From the NCBI GenBank assembly GCA_010365215.1, contig JAAFGT010000001.1:1-64000 (forward strand): a stretch of DNA of 64,000 bases. Reading direction: 5' to 3'. The stretch comes from Acidipila sp. GTDB lineage: Bacteria > Acidobacteriota > Terriglobia > Acidiferrales > UBA7541. Positions 1-8,829 of the stretch are shown piece by piece. The notes under the pieces were generated by a model, which was given only the letters and a program-made list of their open reading frames with translations, made no database searches and was not told where the DNA came from. Each line of letters starts with the position of its first letter. Positions within the stretch are counted from its first letter, which is position 1. Both the position numbers and the translations under genes were made by a program.

Positions 1-1
1 C

Positions 2-130
2 GCCCTCGCCCCCCTCCTCGATTCCGTCCGCATCTCCCCCAACGGCCCCACCCTCGAAGTCTCCCTCACCGCCAGCAACAACCAAATTCTCAACCTGATC
101 GAGCACGACGGCTTCGTTTCAAAACGGTAA
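2..130 (+). CDS. 3' end of an unidentified gene (partial)
   Basis: An open frame enters from the left edge and stops at a TAA at 128-130, giving the last 42 residues of a protein. It shows no hydrophobic segment and no motif that I recognise. The codons are GC-rich at third positions, as in the neighbouring genes, which is why I treat it as coding. The family cannot be named from this short tail. Confidence 0.4.
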   Translation, partial: ALAPLLDSVRISPNGPTLEVSLTASNNQILNLIEHDGFVSKR

Positions 131-689
131 TGCCACCCTCACCGGAACTGAACATCGAGTGTCCAGTTCGCCGGCTTACGGCCAAAATTCTGTTGTCGTG
201 GAATTTCGCGAAGCGTATCCTGGCCCGCTCAGGCGCTGTTCTTTCCCCCTGAGCCATATTTGTGCCGGCAAAACATCAGAAGCCGCAGAAGCTTCATACC
301 TGGCTCTTGTCTTTCCCCTCGGATCTGCACGGTAAGATCGACAGTCTGAGAACACGATGGAACCGCTGGTGGCTGTAACCGTGCCTAAAGCGCCGGTTTA
401 GATATATGAAATATCATACGAGCATTCCATATACTGGCCAACCGTTGGTCAATATATCTTACCTTCGACTCAATATTTCGTCGTAACTACTTGAAACAGC
501 GAGGCTTATAAAAGTTATATTGTGGTTAGATTGTGGAGATGTGATTGCACTTCTAGTGCGAGTCTAAGACTTTTTGCGTTGCGGGGGAGTTCCTTGATTT
601 CTGACATGGTTCTTATGTCGCCTGACTGTGGAGCACCTGCTCAGACCTCATCGCGCGCGTTTTTCTCTTCACCGAATTTCAATCAACTT
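131..689. other. Non-coding leader before TonB receptor gene
   Basis: No convincing gene is seen here. The stretch from about 400 to 520 is clearly AT-richer than its surroundings and carries several inverted repeats, as expected for a promoter region of the receptor gene that starts at 702. The open frame upstream of 702 is only a readthrough extension of that gene. Confidence 0.5.
436..450. promoter_or_regulatory. Palindrome, candidate operator upstream of TonB receptor
   Basis: GGCCAACCGTTGGTC is an odd-centred palindrome with arms CCAAC/GTTGG extended by two bases with one mismatch. It lies in the AT-rich stretch about 250 bp before the receptor start. A regulator site is an inference from symmetry and place only. 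Confidence 0.3.
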
Positions 690-701
690 GGAGGCAAAAC
701 A

Positions 702-3700
702 GTGAACTCAAAGCGTCTATACACTCTAGTGGTTGCAGCGTTGCTGGCCACCCTGAGCATCCTTCCGACGGTGGCCCGTGCGCAAGCAATCAGCGGCGAC
801 ATCGTGGGAACAGTAACGGATAAGTCCGGAGGAGCAATCCCCAACGCCACGGTAACCGCGGAAAACGTGGCCACCGGCGTCAAGGCTACCACCGCCGCGA
901 ACGATCACGGCGACTACCATTTCGGCAACCTCCCCATCGGGACGTACAACGTTCGCGCCAGCTCAGCCAACTTTGCCGACGCTACGGTTTCTAACGTTGT
1001 CGTGGAATTGAATAAGACCGTTACCACCCCTATCCTGATGCAGGTCGGCCAGCAGGTCACCACCATCGAAGTAACCGGTGCGCCGCCGCCGATCAATACG
1101 ACCTCTTCACAAATTGAGAACACTTTTAACGCCAGGCAGACCGCTGATTTGCCGAGCGCTTCGATTGGTCTGGGCGTGCTCAACCTCTCGCTTTTGCAGG
1201 CCGGCGTGGCATCGAGCGGCGGCGTGGGCGCCGGAACGGGCCCCTCAGTGGGCGGACAGCGTCCGCGTAACAACAACTTCACCATCGAAGGTGTGGACAA
1301 TAACAACAAGGGTGTGACCGGCCCTCTGGTGCAAGTGCCGAACGACGCGGTGGAAGAGTTCTCCATGCTCTCGAACCTGTACAGTCCTGAGTTCGGTCAC
1401 TCCACGGGCGGCCAGTTCAACCAAGTCGTGGTGTCGGGCACCAATAAATTCCATGGCAAGGCTTATGAATATTTCAATAACCGGAATTTGAATGCCATCG
1501 ACGAGCAGACGATTCAGAGCGGCCTGACATCCAATCCGCGATACGACTTCAACCGTATGGGCGGCCAGTTGGGCGGGCCGATTCTCAAGAACAAACTGTT
1601 CTTCTTCGGCAATTACGAATATGACCCGCTAGGTCAGGCCAGCACGGTGGCCGGCGGAACTTGCACTCCCACAGCGGCAGGTTATGCGACTCTCGCAGCC
1701 ATTACAGGACCTGCCATGCTTTCGGCCACCAACGTCGCGCAGTTGGCAAAGTACGGGACTGCTGCTCCGAGCGGTGGCAATTGCGGCAACGTAAACGCCA
1801 CCGATCCTGCGGGCTTTCCCAATGCAACAAGCAGCATATTTGTTACCAACCCTTCGCTGCCGCCAGCTTTAAACTTTTGCACTCCCCCAGCCGCGCCGGG
1901 AAGCTGCGGAACTGTACCGGGATTTACCGCCGTTGATGTGGGCACCCTACCCATCGCTGCGCCAAACTTCATCAACTACAAGTATCTGACCACTTCGATG
2001 GACTATGACTTCACGTCAAAAGACCAGCTGCGTGGGCGGTACATCTATAACAGCGCGGTGGGCGTTGACATCGCCTCGAACCTGCCCGCGTTCTTCACGC
2101 CTTCGCCGACCAAGTACCATCTCGTAACTCTCGCCGAGTACCACACTTTTAACTCGAGCGTCCAAAACGAGCTGAGGCTTGGCTACAACCGGTTCACCAA
2201 TATAACCAGCTCTGGAAATTTTGCTTATCCCGGACTGGACAGCTATCCCGACCTGATTTTCTTCGATCTCAACCTGCAGCTAGGGCCGGATCCAAACGGA
2301 CCCCAGTTCACAATTCAGAACCTGTATCAGGCAATCGACAACGTGAGTTGGGTTCGCGGGAACCACACCTTCAAGTTTGGGCTGGAAGGCCGTAAGTACA
2401 TCTCGCCGCAGTCATTTACGCAGCGTTCGCGTGGCGATTATAACTACAACACCACGGACCTTTTCCTCCATGACCTGAATCCGGACAACCTTTCCGAGCG
2501 CAGCTTGGGCAATCCGGTTTACTACGGCGACCAGATTGCAATCTACTCGTACATCAACGACAACTGGAAGATTCGTCCCAACCTGACCATCAACTTGGGT
2601 CTGCGGCATGAATACACGACCATTCCGACCGGCGAGCGGCTGCAGCAACTGAACAGCGCCGCCACTGTGCCCGGCTTGATCGACTTCAGCGAGCCCCGCG
2701 CGCCCAAGGCGAATTTCGCCCCGCGCGTTGGATTCGCCTGGTCGCCAGGCTCGAGCCAGACGACTTCGATTCGCGGAGGGTTCGGCCTGGGCTACGACGT
2801 TCTCTATGACAACATTGGTATTCTTTCGCTTCCCCCGCAGCTCAGTGGAACGATCGATAATCCGCAGCCTCCTGTAATCAACAATTTCCTCGCCAACGGC
2901 GGCATCTTGCCCGTTGCTGGCGGCATTCAGACGTTCGCGACCCTAACTGACCAGCGTAACAACACCGCCAACCACGTGGTCGTTGATCAAAAGAGCCCGG
3001 CGGCAGTGCAATGGACACTCGGCGTTCAGCATACGTTCGGTTCGAAATACACTCTCGAGGTTCGATACCTGGGGACTCACGGCTATCACCTTAATACGCA
3101 GTCGCGCATTAACGTGCAGCCGCGCACCGACGCCACGCACTTCCTGCCGACATTCCTGACGTTTCCGGGGCAGGCTACGCTCGACGCTCTCCCGAATGCA
3201 CTAAAGTGCCCGGTGGCTGGGTGCCCTGCTGGAATCACCAGCATCACCGCACAGCCAAGGATTATCCCGGCTTTTTCGGCTAACGACTTTGTAAACAATG
3301 TCGTACAGTTCACGCCGAACGGTAATTCGATCTACCACGGGCTCGCGGTTGAGTTTAAACGGCGGTTCTCGAACGGCCTGACATTCAACACGGCCTATAC
3401 CTGGAGCCACCTGATCGACGACAGCACGGCGGATTTCTTTACCACCGTGTTGACTCCACGCCGTCCGCAGGATTTTCAGAACCTGCATGCGGATCGCAGC
3501 ACGTCGGCCCTGGACCGGCGTCACCGGTTGTCCGTTTCGGCCATCTACGACGTGCCGTTCTTCAAGAACGGTAACTGGTTTGCGCGCAATCTGATCGGTA
3601 ACTGGTCGATTTTGCCTGCATATACTTTCCAGTCCCCGGAATTTGCGGACGTGCAGAGCGGTGCCGACGCCAACCTTAACGGCGACTCGGCGGGCGATCG

Positions 3701-4175
3701 CGCATTCGTCAACGGGGCAGGCGTTCCGGGCACCGGCACGGGCGTCACGGCTTTGAAAAACAGCGCTAACTTAGTGGTGGCTTACCAGGCAGTCGATCCC
3801 AAGGCGCAATACATTACGGCCGGGTCGGGTTCTTTGGCCTTTCCGACTGCTCCCATTAACGTCGCGAATGGAATTCTTCCCGTCGCTGGGCGGAATACCA
3901 TTGCCACACGTCGCACAAATAACTTCGATCTCGCGGTGGCAAAGAAGTTCAACATCACCGAGGGAATCCGATTCGAATTCCAAGCCCAAGCCCAAAACGT
4001 CCTCAACCACCCGCAGTCGCTTCCTGGGTTCCTAAACCGGGTAGATTCCATTGGGTTCACCGGGTCGGCGCAACGCAACGCCCTGGTGCCATCCAACGGG
4101 AGTTTCGGAAAATTCCAGGACGTGTTCTCCAGCAATTCGCGGATACTCCAGTTAGTATTTAAGTTTGTGTTCTAA
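702..4175 (+). CDS. TonB-dependent receptor, Oar-like (carboxypeptidase-regulatory-like domain)
   Basis: Outer-membrane receptor of 1157 residues. I chose GTG at 702 because GGAGG at 690-694 sits 7 bases before it and the protein then starts with a clean signal peptide (basic NSKR, hydrophobic core, cleavage after ARA at about residue 27). A longer in-frame start at 522 would bury this signal. Residues about 30-115 form a carboxypeptidase-regulatory-like beta-sandwich (GTVTDKSGGAIPNATV), followed by a plug (NNFTIEGVDNNN) and a long beta-barrel ending in an aromatic residue (FKFVF). These Oar/SusC-like receptors are very common in Acidobacteriota and import unknown, often carbohydrate or peptide, ligands with TonB energy. 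No partner gene lies directly beside it; the next genes converge on it. The ligand cannot be told. Confidence 0.9.
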   Translation: MNSKRLYTLVVAALLATLSILPTVARAQAISGDIVGTVTDKSGGAIPNATVTAENVATGVKATTAANDHGDYHFGNLPIGTYNVRASSANFADATVSNVVVELNKTVTTPILMQVGQQVTTIEVTGAPPPINTTSSQIENTFNARQTADLPSASIGLGVLNLSLLQAGVASSGGVGAGTGPSVGGQRPRNNNFTIEGVDNNNKGVTGPLVQVPNDAVEEFSMLSNLYSPEFGHSTGGQFNQVVVSGTNKFHGKAYEYFNNRNLNAIDEQTIQSGLTSNPRYDFNRMGGQLGGPILKNKLFFFGNYEYDPLGQASTVAGGTCTPTAAGYATLAAITGPAMLSATNVAQLAKYGTAAPSGGNCGNVNATDPAGFPNATSSIFVTNPSLPPALNFCTPPAAPGSCGTVPGFTAVDVGTLPIAAPNFINYKYLTTSMDYDFTSKDQLRGRYIYNSAVGVDIASNLPAFFTPSPTKYHLVTLAEYHTFNSSVQNELRLGYNRFTNITSSGNFAYPGLDSYPDLIFFDLNLQLGPDPNGPQFTIQNLYQAIDNVSWVRGNHTFKFGLEGRKYISPQSFTQRSRGDYNYNTTDLFLHDLNPDNLSERSLGNPVYYGDQIAIYSYINDNWKIRPNLTINLGLRHEYTTIPTGERLQQLNSAATVPGLIDFSEPRAPKANFAPRVGFAWSPGSSQTTSIRGGFGLGYDVLYDNIGILSLPPQLSGTIDNPQPPVINNFLANGGILPVAGGIQTFATLTDQRNNTANHVVVDQKSPAAVQWTLGVQHTFGSKYTLEVRYLGTHGYHLNTQSRINVQPRTDATHFLPTFLTFPGQATLDALPNALKCPVAGCPAGITSITAQPRIIPAFSANDFVNNVVQFTPNGNSIYHGLAVEFKRRFSNGLTFNTAYTWSHLIDDSTADFFTTVLTPRRPQDFQNLHADRSTSALDRRHRLSVSAIYDVPFFKNGNWFARNLIGNWSILPAYTFQSPEFADVQSGADANLNGDSAGDRAFVNGAGVPGTGTGVTALKNSANLVVAYQAVDPKAQYITAGSGSLAFPTAPINVANGILPVAGRNTIATRRTNNFDLAVAKKFNITEGIRFEFQAQAQNVLNHPQSLPGFLNRVDSIGFTGSAQRNALVPSNGSFGKFQDVFSSNSRILQLVFKFVF

Positions 4176-4203
4176 CTGATCGTTGCCGCGAATCACCGGG
4201 CCG

Positions 4204-4241
4204 GGACGCCGCAAGGCTTCCTTCTTTTTGCGGGGTCGTCC
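4204..4241. terminator. Hairpin between convergent genes
   Basis: GGACG-CCGCAA pairs with TTGCGG-CGTCC around a 13-base loop, with a 3-base bulge. It lies between the receptor stop at 4175 and the convergent pgl stop at 4269. There is no strong T tract on the plus side, so it is only a likely bidirectional terminator. Confidence 0.4.
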
Positions 4242-4268
4242 GGAATTTCGGGAGCTCGGCTGAGAAGC

Positions 4269-5075
4269 TCAGGAGATCAATAGGCTGGCTGCGGATTCGT
4301 CGACGAGAAAGACACGGCGGCCGTTGGGTACGGTGACCAGTTGCGCGGGGAGGGGAGGGTTGCGGGTTCCCTCGATGACGCTGCGGAGAGATTCCGCTTT
4401 GTCCGCCCCGGTCACAAGAAAAATTACCTCGCGCGCGGCATTCAGTATTGGCAGCGTTAAGCTCATGCGATGAGCTTGGAACTTTTCGACGTACGGCGTG
4501 ATCACCCAGTCAGAGGTCTGGCGCGGGTCCCCGCAACCGGGAAACAGGGCTCCGGGAAATAGCGATGCTGTGTGGCCATCGGGGCCCATGCCCAGAAAGA
4601 TGAGATCGAAGCAAGGGAAGCCCTCAAAATTCAGCGGAAGGTTTTGTCGAAGAGTGTCTTCGTAGTCTTTCGCGGCGCGATCGAGATCGGGCAGCTCAGC
4701 TTTCATGCGGTGAATATTTCCTGGCAGAATGGAAATATGCTGAAGCAGCTCGCGCTGCGCCATGCCGAAATTGCTATCGGGATGGTCCGGGGGAACGCAC
4801 CGCTCGTCGCTCCAGTAGAGATGCGTGCTGGCCCAATTAATCGACTGGCGAAATTCATCCGAAGCCAGCAGGCGAAAGAGCTGGGCAGGCGTGTTGCCGC
4901 CGGAGAGTGCGGCATGGAACATACCGTGGGTGGCGATGAAGCGGCCCGCCAATTTCACGAACTCTTGCGCCGCGGCCCGCGCCACGCCGGGCAGATCAGG
5001 ATAGACCAGGACTCCGGGCCGCACTTCACGCGGGCCGGGAAATGCGTTCGTGTTGTTCATTTGTGTGCCATTCAA
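4269..5075 (-). CDS. pgl: 6-phosphogluconolactonase
   Basis: Hydrolyses 6-phospho-D-glucono-1,5-lactone to 6-phosphogluconate, step two of the oxidative pentose phosphate pathway, in the cytosol. The 268-residue protein has the normal length of the DevB/SOL family. Visible family motifs are ALSGGNTP near residue 58, WSDERCVPPDHPDSNFG near 87-104 and LGMGPDGHTASLFPG near 160-175, the last being the phosphate- and active-site loop. It is the last gene of the leftward operon, 62 bp after glk. Two in-frame ATGs lie five codons apart; I keep the first, which is uncertain. Its grouping with zwf and gnd strongly supports the call. Confidence 0.93.
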   Translation of the reverse strand: MNGTQMNNTNAFPGPREVRPGVLVYPDLPGVARAAAQEFVKLAGRFIATHGMFHAALSGGNTPAQLFRLLASDEFRQSINWASTHLYWSDERCVPPDHPDSNFGMAQRELLQHISILPGNIHRMKAELPDLDRAAKDYEDTLRQNLPLNFEGFPCFDLIFLGMGPDGHTASLFPGALFPGCGDPRQTSDWVITPYVEKFQAHRMSLTLPILNAAREVIFLVTGADKAESLRSVIEGTRNPPLPAQLVTVPNGRRVFLVDESAASLLIS

Positions 5076-5137
5076 ACCGCGTCGTTCGCACCTGAGTCCT
5101 TGCCGGGGCTTTGCGCAGGAGTCTCTTCGGTTCCGGT

Positions 5138-6127
5138 TCAGGAGCCAATTCGATCTCGCAGCATCGCGCAGTGCGCGGCGCCACGCAACGCCGTCTTGCC
5201 GTTGAGAACCACGCGCACCGGCATGGATTCTAAAACCTGCTGCATCCGGCCCTTGGATAAAAATGCAGCAAGGAATTCTGTCCTCTGTAACCTCGGCAAA
5301 ATCTTGGGTGGAATCCCGCCGCCGAGATAGACGCCTCCGCGGGCCATGATTTTGAGCGCCAGATTTCCTGCTTCGGCGCCCAGGAGGCGCACAAAGAGAT
5401 CGAGGGCGCGTTCGCAGAGCTCACTTTTTCCGGCGAGCGCGGCTACGGCAATCAGTGCGGGTGGGTCGCCCTGTTTCATTTCCTCGGCCAGCCAGTGCGG
5501 CTCCAAGCCGCCTTTTTTGTCGCGAAGAAACTTATAGAGTTGGAAGAGTCCGGGGCCGGAGAGTACGCGCTCCCAGCTTACGTGATGGAACTGCGGACGT
5601 AGATAGCGCAGCAGTTCATCTTCGAGCTCGTCACTGGGAGCAAAGCTGGAGTGACCGCCTTCGGTGGCGAAGGGCTGATGCCGATGGCCGTCCCAGTAAA
5701 GTCCGCCTTGGCCGAGGCCTGTTCCAGGAGCGATGATTGCAGCGTTACCGGTGACCCGCGGGTCGCCGGCCTGGAGCACGGCAAAATCCGCGGCCGCAAG
5801 CGTTGCCAGGCCGTGCTCCAACGCTTCGACGTCGTTCACCAATACAACTGCGGAAATGCCAAGGCGCTCCGTCAGATTGGCTACATCGGCCGTCCAGGGA
5901 AGGTTAACGGCCTGCGAGCGGCCGTCGCGAACCGGTCCGGCGATACCGAATCCGGCGTGGGTGACCGGCAGATTCTTGGCGTTCAAAAACGCGGCAACGA
6001 TTTCTTCCAGGCTGGCGTATGCGGTGCTCGGGTAATCGGCTTCCGCCATCAGGCGCAGCGCGCCGCCCTCGCCGGTGAAGATGGCCAGCCGTGTGTGGGT
6101 CCCTCCGATGTCGCCTGCGAGGATCAT
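5138..6127 (-). CDS. glk: Glucokinase (ROK-unrelated, Glk family)
   Basis: Phosphorylates glucose with ATP to glucose 6-phosphate and so feeds the pathway encoded by its neighbours. At 329 residues it matches the E. coli Glk family in length. The N-terminus carries the phosphate loop LAGDIGGTHTRLA, then LVNDVEA with the catalytic Asp near residue 98-101, and APGTGLGQGGL near 132-142. The C-terminal part has GGVYLGGGIPPK, typical of this family. It lies 33 bp after zwf and 62 bp before pgl on the same strand. No ROK-family cysteine-rich zinc motif is seen, so I prefer Glk over ROK. Confidence 0.92.
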   Translation of the reverse strand: MILAGDIGGTHTRLAIFTGEGGALRLMAEADYPSTAYASLEEIVAAFLNAKNLPVTHAGFGIAGPVRDGRSQAVNLPWTADVANLTERLGISAVVLVNDVEALEHGLATLAAADFAVLQAGDPRVTGNAAIIAPGTGLGQGGLYWDGHRHQPFATEGGHSSFAPSDELEDELLRYLRPQFHHVSWERVLSGPGLFQLYKFLRDKKGGLEPHWLAEEMKQGDPPALIAVAALAGKSELCERALDLFVRLLGAEAGNLALKIMARGGVYLGGGIPPKILPRLQRTEFLAAFLSKGRMQQVLESMPVRVVLNGKTALRGAAHCAMLRDRIGS

Positions 6128-6160
6128 TCTTTGGTGGAATCGGTGATGGGGACGGACGGC

Positions 6161-7738
6161 TTAGGCTGAGTCCCGCCAGGCGCGGTGGTCGCGCGCGAGA
6201 AGCTTTTGGGCCTCTTCAGGTCCCCAGGTGCCGGCGGGATAGTTGGGGAAGTCACCGGCAGACTGGGCCTTCCACGCGTCGAGCACCGGTTGCACGACGG
6301 CCCAACTGGCCTCGACCATGTCGGCACGCTGGAACAGCGTGGCGTCGCCGATCATGCAGTCGTACAGCAATCGTTCGTAACCTGTGCTCGGCGTGCTTCC
6401 GAAGTAATCTTGGTATTTGAAATCCATGTTGACGGGACCGAGCCGCATGATCGAGCCAGGCACCTTGGCTTCGAAACGCAGAGAAATTCCTTCGTCCGGT
6501 TGAATGCGCAAGACCAGTTCGTTTGAACGCAGGGAAGCGATCTGCGTCTTGCGAAAAGGCACAAAAGGCGCGCATTTAAACTGGATAGCGATTTCGCTGA
6601 CGCGTTTGGGCAGGCGCTTCCCGGTCCTTAAATAAAAAGGGACGCCGGCCCAGCGCCAGTCGTCGATCGAGAGGGACAGCGCCACAAATGTTTCAGTGCT
6701 GGATTTCGACGCCACCTTAGGTTCCGCGCGATAGTCATCGACAGCGCGCCCTTCGATGCAGCCCTTTCCGTATTGTCCGCGGACGGCGCGGGTGGCGATG
6801 GTTTCCGGAGTAAACGATTGAATGGCTTGAAGGATTTTCGCCTGTTCGTTGTGCACGGCATCGGGCTCGAAAGAGATGGGCGGCTCCATGGCGGTAAGAG
6901 TAATCAGCTGAAGAATGTGGTTGGGCACCATGTCCCGCAGAGCGCCGGATTGTTCGTAATACTCGCCGCGCTGTTCCACGCCGAGTGTCTCGGCCACGGT
7001 GATCTGCACGTGGTCGATATACTGGCGATTCCAGACGGGCTCGAATATGCCGTTCGCAAAACGGAAAGCTAAAATATTTTGCACGGTTTCTTTGCCCAGA
7101 TAGTGGTCGATGCGATAGATCTGGTTTTCGCCAAGCACCTTTTTGACGTCGCGGTTGAGCGCGCGCGCGGAATCGAGGTCGTGGCCGAAGGGCTTCTCAT
7201 AAATCACGCGGCGCCACTTGGCGTTCTCCTGCGTCAATCCTGCGTTCGCAAGCTGCTGGGTGATATCGCCGAAATGCCCGGGCGCGGTGGCCAGGTAATG
7301 CAGATAATTTCCAGCAGTACCGTGCGCCTTATCTACGGTGTTGAGGAGTGTAGCGAGCTGTTGATACAGCGCAGTGTTTTGAACGTCCCCGGCGAGATAA
7401 TAGGAGCGCTCGCGAAACCAGTCAAGCAGCCTGGCATCAACTTTACCGGTGGAGAATTCCGTGAGGTCCTGGACAACTTTATTCTGGTAAACCTCTCTGT
7501 TGATGGCGGTGCGGCTGATGCCGATAATGGCGAACTCGCTGGGAAGTAGTTTCTCCGTGGCCAGGTTGTAAAGCGCCGGCAACAGCTTGCGTTTGGTCAG
7601 GTCGCCGTTTGCGCCGAAAATAATAATTGCGCAGGGGCCGGCGCGCTGAGCGGAAACGTCGGAGCTCGCGCTGCTGGCGGGCGAGGCGGTGTTTTCACTC
7701 GCGAAGCATGGATCGGCGGGTTCTGAGCGTTTGGTCAT
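6161..7738 (-). CDS. zwf: Glucose-6-phosphate 1-dehydrogenase
   Basis: Oxidises glucose 6-phosphate to 6-phosphogluconolactone and makes NADPH. The 525-residue protein starts at the ATG at 7738; the open frame runs on upstream but overlaps gnd and is not coding there. The nucleotide-binding motif GANGDLT is at residues 42-48, EKPFG at 181-185 and the substrate-binding signature RIDHYLGKE at 209-217, with the catalytic His in it. An extra Ser/Ala-rich stretch of about 30 residues precedes the Rossmann fold and has no known role. The gene follows gnd after 29 bp and precedes glk by 33 bp, so it is part of the pentose phosphate operon. Confidence 0.96.
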   Translation of the reverse strand: MTKRSEPADPCFASENTASPASSASSDVSAQRAGPCAIIIFGANGDLTKRKLLPALYNLATEKLLPSEFAIIGISRTAINREVYQNKVVQDLTEFSTGKVDARLLDWFRERSYYLAGDVQNTALYQQLATLLNTVDKAHGTAGNYLHYLATAPGHFGDITQQLANAGLTQENAKWRRVIYEKPFGHDLDSARALNRDVKKVLGENQIYRIDHYLGKETVQNILAFRFANGIFEPVWNRQYIDHVQITVAETLGVEQRGEYYEQSGALRDMVPNHILQLITLTAMEPPISFEPDAVHNEQAKILQAIQSFTPETIATRAVRGQYGKGCIEGRAVDDYRAEPKVASKSSTETFVALSLSIDDWRWAGVPFYLRTGKRLPKRVSEIAIQFKCAPFVPFRKTQIASLRSNELVLRIQPDEGISLRFEAKVPGSIMRLGPVNMDFKYQDYFGSTPSTGYERLLYDCMIGDATLFQRADMVEASWAVVQPVLDAWKAQSAGDFPNYPAGTWGPEEAQKLLARDHRAWRDSA

Positions 7739-7767
7739 TCGTGCCCTTACCTTATCTCTGCAGGGAT

Positions 7768-8787
7768 TTACTTCTCGGGGGCGCGCTCGATATGCCCGCC
7801 GAACTGGAAGCGCATCGCGGACAAGAGCTTGGCGGCAAATTCGCCCTCGCCACGCGAGCTGAAGCGTTGATAAAGCGCAGCGCTTAAAACGGGAGCAGGA
7901 GAGGACTCGTCGATGGCGGCTTGCAACGTCCAGCGTCCTTCGCCGGAGTCGGACACGCGACCGGAAAACTTTGCCAGATCGGGCTGTTCGAATAGCGCGC
8001 CCGCGGTTAAATCCAGGAGCCATGATGCCACCACACTGCCACGCCGCCAGACTTCGCTGATATCGGCGAGATTGAAGTCGTACTGATAGTGCTCGGGATG
8101 GCGCAAGGGCGTGGTTTCGGCGTCGACGGTCTGCTTTCCTTTTCCCGCGTTGGCGTGCTTCAGAATATTAAATCCTTCGGCGTACGCGGCCATCAGGCCG
8201 TACTCAATTCCATTGTGCACCATTTTTACGAAGTGTCCGGCGCCTGGAGGGCCGCAGTGGAGGTAACCTTCCTCGGCGGTTCCGGCAGCCTTATCACGGC
8301 CAGGAGTTGGCGAGATGCTTCCGCGTCCCGGCGCAAGAGTCTTGAAGATGGAGTCGAGATGCTGAACCACGCCGGGCTCGCCGCCGATCATCTGGCAATA
8401 TCCGCGGTCGAGTCCCCAGACGCCGCCACTAGTGCCGACATCCACATAATGAATACCCAATGCTTGGAGCTCGTTGGCGCGCCGGATGTCGTCGATGTAG
8501 TAGGAGTTTCCGCCGTCGATGACGATGTCGTCGCGCCGCAGTTGAGCGGAGAGATCTTTGAGTGTGGTGTCCACAGCGGCAGCAGGCACCATCAACCAGA
8601 CGGCGCGGGGCGCAGTGAGCTTCCCAACAAATTCCTCCAGCGAGGCTGCTCCGGTGGCGCTTTCCTGCACGGACTGTTTTACGCTTTCCGCGTTTCTGTC
8701 GAAAACCACGCAGGTGTGGCCGCCGCGCAAAAGACGACGCACCATGTTGCCGCCCATCCTGCCCAGCCCGATCATTCCCAACTGCAT
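7768..8787 (-). CDS. gnd: 6-phosphogluconate dehydrogenase, decarboxylating, short type
   Basis: Converts 6-phosphogluconate to ribulose 5-phosphate and CO2 with reduction of NAD(P)+. The 339-residue length marks the short (YqeC/GndA-type) class, not the about 470-residue enteric form. It has the Rossmann motif GLGRMGGNM at residues 7-15, IDGGNSYY near 92, the substrate loop [12 protein letters not shown] near 118 and the catalytic stretch [16 protein letters not shown] near 183-198 with the Lys and Asn of the active site. It sits 42 bp after tal-pgi and 29 bp before zwf. Short-type enzymes often prefer NAD+, but the cofactor cannot be settled here. Confidence 0.95.
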   Translation of the reverse strand: MQLGMIGLGRMGGNMVRRLLRGGHTCVVFDRNAESVKQSVQESATGAASLEEFVGKLTAPRAVWLMVPAAAVDTTLKDLSAQLRRDDIVIDGGNSYYIDDIRRANELQALGIHYVDVGTSGGVWGLDRGYCQMIGGEPGVVQHLDSIFKTLAPGRGSISPTPGRDKAAGTAEEGYLHCGPPGAGHFVKMVHNGIEYGLMAAYAEGFNILKHANAGKGKQTVDAETTPLRHPEHYQYDFNLADISEVWRRGSVVASWLLDLTAGALFEQPDLAKFSGRVSDSGEGRWTLQAAIDESSPAPVLSAALYQRFSSRGEGEFAAKLLSAMRFQFGGHIERAPEK

Positions 8788-8829
8788 ATGCGCTCCTTTT
8801 CTTGCTTCTCGCCAACGCTGCTATTACTG

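Noticed and set aside
522-701. N-terminal extension of the first TonB receptor
   Set aside because: GTG 702 has a GGAGG site and opens directly into the signal peptide; the extension has neither.
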